The position numbers and the translations under genes are program-made. DNA of 64,000 nucleotides from Viscum album (lineage: Eukaryota > Streptophyta > Magnoliopsida > Santalales > Viscaceae), in contig OY728157.1 of the NCBI GenBank assembly GCA_963277665.1, positions 367,178,067-367,242,066 on the forward strand, in the 5' to 3' direction. Shown in pieces: positions 59,711-64,000 of this stretch. The notes beneath the pieces were generated by a model. It searched no databases, was not told the DNA's origin, and was given only the letters and a program-made list of their open reading frames with translations. How positions within the stretch are numbered: position 1 is the first letter of the stretch; the number at the start of each line of letters is the position of its first letter.

Positions 59711-61017
59711 CTCAGGTCTGACTTGACTCGATCGTTCTTTAACGTCCTGAATAATAAACTTGAGTTAATTTCTATTTTCTTAAGAAAATTTTTGAAGTTC
59801 ATTATTCCTTTTATATCACTTATTTCCATGTTATAAACATTATGTAATCATTTAAGATAATAATGTTTGTTTTGTCGATATTTGGTTCTTAAGTCGAAAG
59901 TGGATTTCTTACAATTACATGTTGTTCGTGTGGTCAAAGGTTCTTTATATCCAGAATGACATTACTGATTTGGATATCATATATATCATATATATCTATA
60001 ATATACATGTATTTATAATATCACATAATCATTTTGTGGTATGAAATGAAATGCACCGTTCATGGAGACGGAAAGCCGTACGTACGAATGAACACTACTT
60101 TCATTTATTTGTAATATTAATGGAATTAAAACTAAATGAGAGGTATGTATATTTTAATTCCAGAATTATATTCATCATTTAGATGTATCATTAATCATAT
60201 ATATCCATTATATACATGTACTTATAATAGTACATTACATTTGGGGATAAGAAATGAAATGCACCGTTCATGGAGACGGTAAGCCGTACGTACGCATGAA
60301 TGCTACTTTCATTTCTATATCATACTTTAATGGAAGGAAATAATAATGATATAGAGGTATATTATAATTACATTATAAAATAATATATAATAACATTAAA
60401 TCCATCCATTATACGTCCCACCTATGGCATTAACGAATCACATCACTTTGAGGGGGCCGTAGTCCACACTTCCTAAAATGAAGATATCACGTATACCCAT
60501 AATGGAATCCACAAAGGTAAGCCACAAATGAAAAATACAGAAGATTAAGTAAAACATAAACATATTATATATCATATATAAATATAGTTACTTCTTAATG
60601 GACACCTTTTAAGGTGTTATATGAGTGTTGAACAATCATCGTTTCATGAGGCAGAAATTCGCCATCCACGGAAACAGTATGTTCTTTAACCATTATATGT
60701 AGGTGTGTGTAATTGTAGCTCGAATCCCTCTTATAACAACTTCCTATTATATTTAATATATTGGAGTTGTTACAAAAGAAATGAATAAAAAGAGTTTAGG
60801 GTGTTGGAGAGGCAAAATAAAACAAAAGGACTCAAGTGAAGACATTACCTTAAAATCGGGTAACTCCCTTTGGTTTGAGCTCAAAGGCTTCCTTGGGAAG
60901 ACTTCTTCCCAAAGTGAGGCTTCAAGGAGTAAGAGAGGTAAGTGTAGAGACAAAATGGGCAGGTTTTGGCCGAGCCCAAGGCTTTGGGAGTGTGGGTAAG
61001 GAGGTAGAGGTTGGGGC

Positions 61018-61025
61018 CTTTTATA
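61018..61025 (-). promoter_or_regulatory. LTR TATA box (E7 5' LTR)
   Basis: TATAAAAG on the minus strand, followed by GCCCCAACC. This would be the promoter of the full E7 transcript. Confidence 0.68.
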
Positions 61026-62654
61026 AGAGAAGAGGAGGGGCACTCTTGGAAAGTAAAGAAAAGTCACTTTATTTTAAAATAATATTCGGATTTAAGAGTT
61101 ACCACAATGATATAATTCTAGGATAAGGTGATAAGGGTTCGAAATACACTCATCCAATAAGTTTTCGACATGTTTAGGTCTTAGATATTACATTATCTTT
61201 CCATTTTATTTAAATCGTTAAATAATGAGGTCATCGCTGCATCATCATGATGTCATAAATAATTTAATTTATTTAACATCTAAAAATTATAAAAAAACTA
61301 CTATGATGTAGTAAATATTTTTATCTTTCCAATTAATATTTATGGTCAAATGATGACTTGTATAACCTCATGTAAAAATTATGTTAGTAAAACATCTCAT
61401 GTTTGTGTTATTTTTACTTTAACATTAAATAAAAATGTATTTATGTCATTTTCCAACCAAAGTGGCTCCATGAGGCCCCCCAAGATGACCCATGGATTTT
61501 ATTGGTCGGAAATGACACATCCAATGAGGGTAGGACATGTGTCTAGGTCATTTCATTTTATTAAAACATTATTCTTACCTTAAACTACACTAATTACTTC
61601 TAATCGCGATTAAAAACATAATAAGTTACTATTCAACAAAAAATTATTTTAATCCCATTGAACCACATTTTAATTCTTAATGACAACCATGTATGTAGTA
61701 TTTTTGAAATTTAAAACACAATTGTGGCAAAATTTCATTTAAACGGAAAATCAGTTTTTATAAGTACCACTTAGTGGTTTCACTATTCATCAAAAATTGA
61801 AGTTCTTCAGAAAATTACCAAAAATTCACCCTAATCTATATTTGATATTCCGAATTCAAAAATTATTTCTATTTTACAAAATTAAAAACATATAAGTTGA
61901 ATTAATTAATTTAATAATTAATTCCCGCTGTCAAAATAAATAGCGTGTTTTTATGAAACAAAATGTATCAAAAGATTGACACTTGTTTAAGTCTGATTTC
62001 AATGTGAAATTAATTCCAATGACCACCATTGTATTTAATGGTAAAAATATATTATAATTTTACTTTGAAACCAATTCAGAATATAATCTAATCATATAAA
62101 TAAATTAGATTAAAAACATGTTTTGAATTAAAATACAACATTTTACAGTATTCATTAAAAAAATGAACTTTATCGGAAAGATACCAAAAATTTACGCAAA
62201 GTAAATTTTGATGTCCCAATTATAAAGAAGAGTTTTATTTGGTCCAATAGAATGTATAAGAGTGAACAAAACTATATTTAATGACGGTTCTCCATCAAAA
62301 GGCGATAAGTGAACCTTTAGTGAAAACTAGGGCATATACGCCTAAAATTGAATTCTTTCCGTATTTTAAGTCGTTATCATTTATTGGATAAATATAAAAA
62401 CATTTAAAAACATATATAATCAGATTTTAGTTATTTCTATCCATTCCCTCAAATACAATGACTACATGTTAACTACCATTTAAAATAATATTATTTTATT
62501 ATTAGAGTGCAACATAAGATTCCCAAGAAACTCGTTGTTGCATGTTGGGTACGCCATCGAGCATAGCGTCCCCATTAAAGTAATATTAATATTTTATTCA
62601 CAAATATTGATAAATATGAAATTGTCATATTCTTTATTTACCTGGGGTGTTAAA

Positions 62655-63560
62655 AGTTGAGTCCAATCTTCTGAGTCATATTAGGGAAAGGTAGTATGAG
62701 GATCTGGAGTGTCTAGCCTAGAGGGAAATCCTCAAAGGTGGGGAGTCACATTTTGATTGGACAAAAGATGAGGATGAGATCATAAACATTTAGAACAATG
62801 TTTTGTTCACATATGAATTCTTGAGCAGATTTTTCATGGTTTTCATTCATCAAAGATGGATGTTTACCTGATTTAGACCAAAATGTACCAAACTTTTCAG
62901 AGACAATATGGTGGCTGAGTATGAAAATAGATATTGCAGGGTTTGTTAAATGATGGTACACCTATCAGCAGTGAAGGACAATCATCAATAAATTTATGGT
63001 TTATTGAATTATTTGATCATTTTAGAATATATGTTGTGTGGAGTTATCATGGGATTTTTGGGGGGAATTCTAAGGATACATTAGAAGAATTATACGATTT
63101 GGGTGGTTAAGGACCGCATAACAAACGTATCCCATTTATTTCATATTCTAGATACTTTTATCATAGAACAGTTGGGTGAGATGTATGTTCTAGGGAAAAT
63201 ATGCTTTCATGGGGTGACATGTAGTATAGTTTTAGACAATCAATTATGTATTATTTAATTCTTTTGGAGGGGATTATAGAGGGAGTTGGGTTCCCAGGTG
63301 CTTCTAAGTACAAAATTCCACCCACAGGAAGATGGTAAATCAAAGCATAATATTTATGTTATATTGGACATGAAGAGATCATTCATCCTTAATTATGGTG
63401 TGAAATAAGAGAGGGAATTTTGAATCCTTGAGTTCTCATATAACAATAGTTATTAAGAGACAATTAAGATGAAAGCATATGAGGCTCTTTATGGTGGGCC
63501 TTGCAGATCACCTCTTTGCTGGATAAAGGCTACTGAGTTATAATTGTTGGGACCAAGTAT
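62655..63560 (+). pseudogene. Integrase relic (E6)
   Basis: In drifting frames: TKMYQTFQRQYGG (62877-62915) and a degraded Cys region mark the zinc domain. RWLRTAYQTYPISFIF near 63100-63150 covers the first core strand. NSTHRKM near 63315-63340 is the stretch before the catalytic Glu, followed by LSSHITIVIKRQ and KAYEALYGGPCRSPLCWIKATEL (63472-63540, the latter quoted as KAYEALYGG and CRSPLCWIKATEL). The order matches Ty3/gypsy integrase, but catalytic residues cannot be placed with certainty and stops are frequent. Confidence 0.75.
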
Positions 63561-63839
63561 CATGAAAGTGACATAGGAATATGTCAACATGAATGAAAAA
63601 TTGTGTTTTTAGGTCATAGTAGGCATACATCGTATACAGATCAGTGTTGTCGATCCATTGAGTTTATAATGGGTTATTGTGTATTCCTTCGGGTGCTGCC
63701 TAATTTAAGTTGTCATTGGATAAAAAGGGTGGGAAATGTGGCACCCAGGTCCGTTGGAATGTTTTTTATATTGGATATATCTTTACTTTAATTATATTTA
63801 ATGGATCTTTCATATATTTATATTATTATTGAATATGAT

Positions 63840-64000
63840 TTCACGTGTCTCAACATTGGATGTATCACCCCCACCCTTCTAATGTGATTGATGTTGATGA
63901 CGTTGAGCTTGAGGCTGGTGCATCCTTTGAGGATCATCTGATTCGTATTTTGGATTGAAGTGAGAATGTTTTTTGGAGAAAGGATATGATAATATTATAT
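63840..64000 (+). pseudogene. Pol C terminus, chromovirus-like (E6, cut by window edge)
   Basis: The plus strand reads HPSNVIDVDDVELEAG, then FEDHLIRILD followed by a stop and ENVFWRKDM. This is the segment after the HVSMLRK landmark that leads into the chromodomain in Ty3/gypsy chromoviruses. The chromodomain itself would lie beyond the window. The frame at 63603-63791 is a shadow of this decayed region. Confidence 0.6.

Larger units (their letters stand above)
51079..62654 (-). mobile_element. E7: second LARD-like element of the E1 type, inserted in E6
   Basis: On the minus strand the order is 5' LTR (62654-57695, 4,960 bp), primer site (57692-57680), a 1,657 bp internal region, purine tract (56052-56038) and 3' LTR (56037-51079, 4,959 bp). 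Both LTRs begin TGTAAC-like and end TTATA. The five bases outside are AGGTG (51074-51078) and AGTTG (62655-62659), a target duplication with one mismatch. The internal region aligns with that of E1 and carries the same short frame and the same tRNA-like module. LTR copies differ by roughly 8 in 100 over their first 120 bases. It has no pol and is in the opposite orientation to E1. Confidence 0.92.
57695..62654 (-). repeat. E7 5' LTR (4,960 bp)
   Basis: Partner of 51079-56037. Its first bases on the minus strand read TTTAACACCCC because the terminal TGTAAC is mutated (62651-62654 reads TAAA on the plus strand). It ends GGGGCCTTATA at 57695 before the primer site. Confidence 0.92.
62655..64000 (+). 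mobile_element. E6 right arm: integrase and C-terminal region
   Basis: Immediately after E7 the plus strand resumes at VESNLLSHIRER, the linker before the integrase zinc domain. This joins in order to the sequence ending MNPLFLVG at 51078. Integrase landmarks and a chromovirus-like C terminus follow to the window edge. Confidence 0.82.

Overview
This window looks like plant nuclear DNA from AT-rich, repeat-dense (heterochromatin-like) sequence. The evidence is a nest of Ty3/gypsy chromovirus-type LTR retrotransposons and one Ty1/copia-like relic, all with plant-style initiator-tRNA(Met) primer sites, and no recognisable intact host gene. I cannot name the species. No open frame in the window is a credible full-length protein; most short frames are noise in AT-rich LTR sequence.

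Layout, left to right. E1 (1-10114, + strand; its left LTR runs off the window) has ~5.03 kb LTRs around a 1,668 bp internal region with almost no coding content. E1 sits inside the 5' LTR of E2 (10115-17389, +), an older relative with 3.8 kb LTRs. E2 in turn abuts, and probably interrupted, E3 (about 17640-20250, - strand), an eroded gypsy pol with RT, RNase H and integrase. An AT-rich gap follows, then E4 (about 26002-30320, -), a short copia-like element with two diverged LTRs and a zinc-knuckle relic. E5 (31010-40974, +) is complete at both ends, has a perfect 5 bp target duplication (TGATG), 3.84 kb LTRs and an internally deleted polyprotein: a gag start joined to RNase H, integrase and chromodomain. 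Beyond it are unassigned DNA and a relic LTR. E6 (5' LTR end at 47487, running off the right edge, +) is an old gypsy element with gag, protease, RT and RNase H before 51078 and integrase plus C-terminal domain after 62655. E7 (51079-62654, -) splits E6; it is a second copy of the E1 type (4.96 kb LTRs, 1,657 bp internal region).

How the parts relate. E1, E7, E5 and, more distantly, E2 share LTR start (TGTAAC), a TATA box, a GC-rich hairpin block, a primer site and (E1, E5, E7) an identical purine tract. E1 and E7 lack pol, so they look like large non-autonomous derivatives (LARD-like) that would need proteins from a chromovirus related to E5. Their internal regions share a 52-56 residue open frame and, on the antisense strand, a tRNA-like module with Pol III A and B boxes, a conserved tail and a T5 run; E2 carries a diverged copy of the module at the corresponding place. 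The main LTR length difference (5.0 against 3.8 kb) is explained by a ~190 bp tandem array and a 208 bp duplication present in E1/E7 and contracted in E5. By eye, LTR divergence suggests the order E1 youngest, then E7, E5, E2, with E3, E4 and E6 older.
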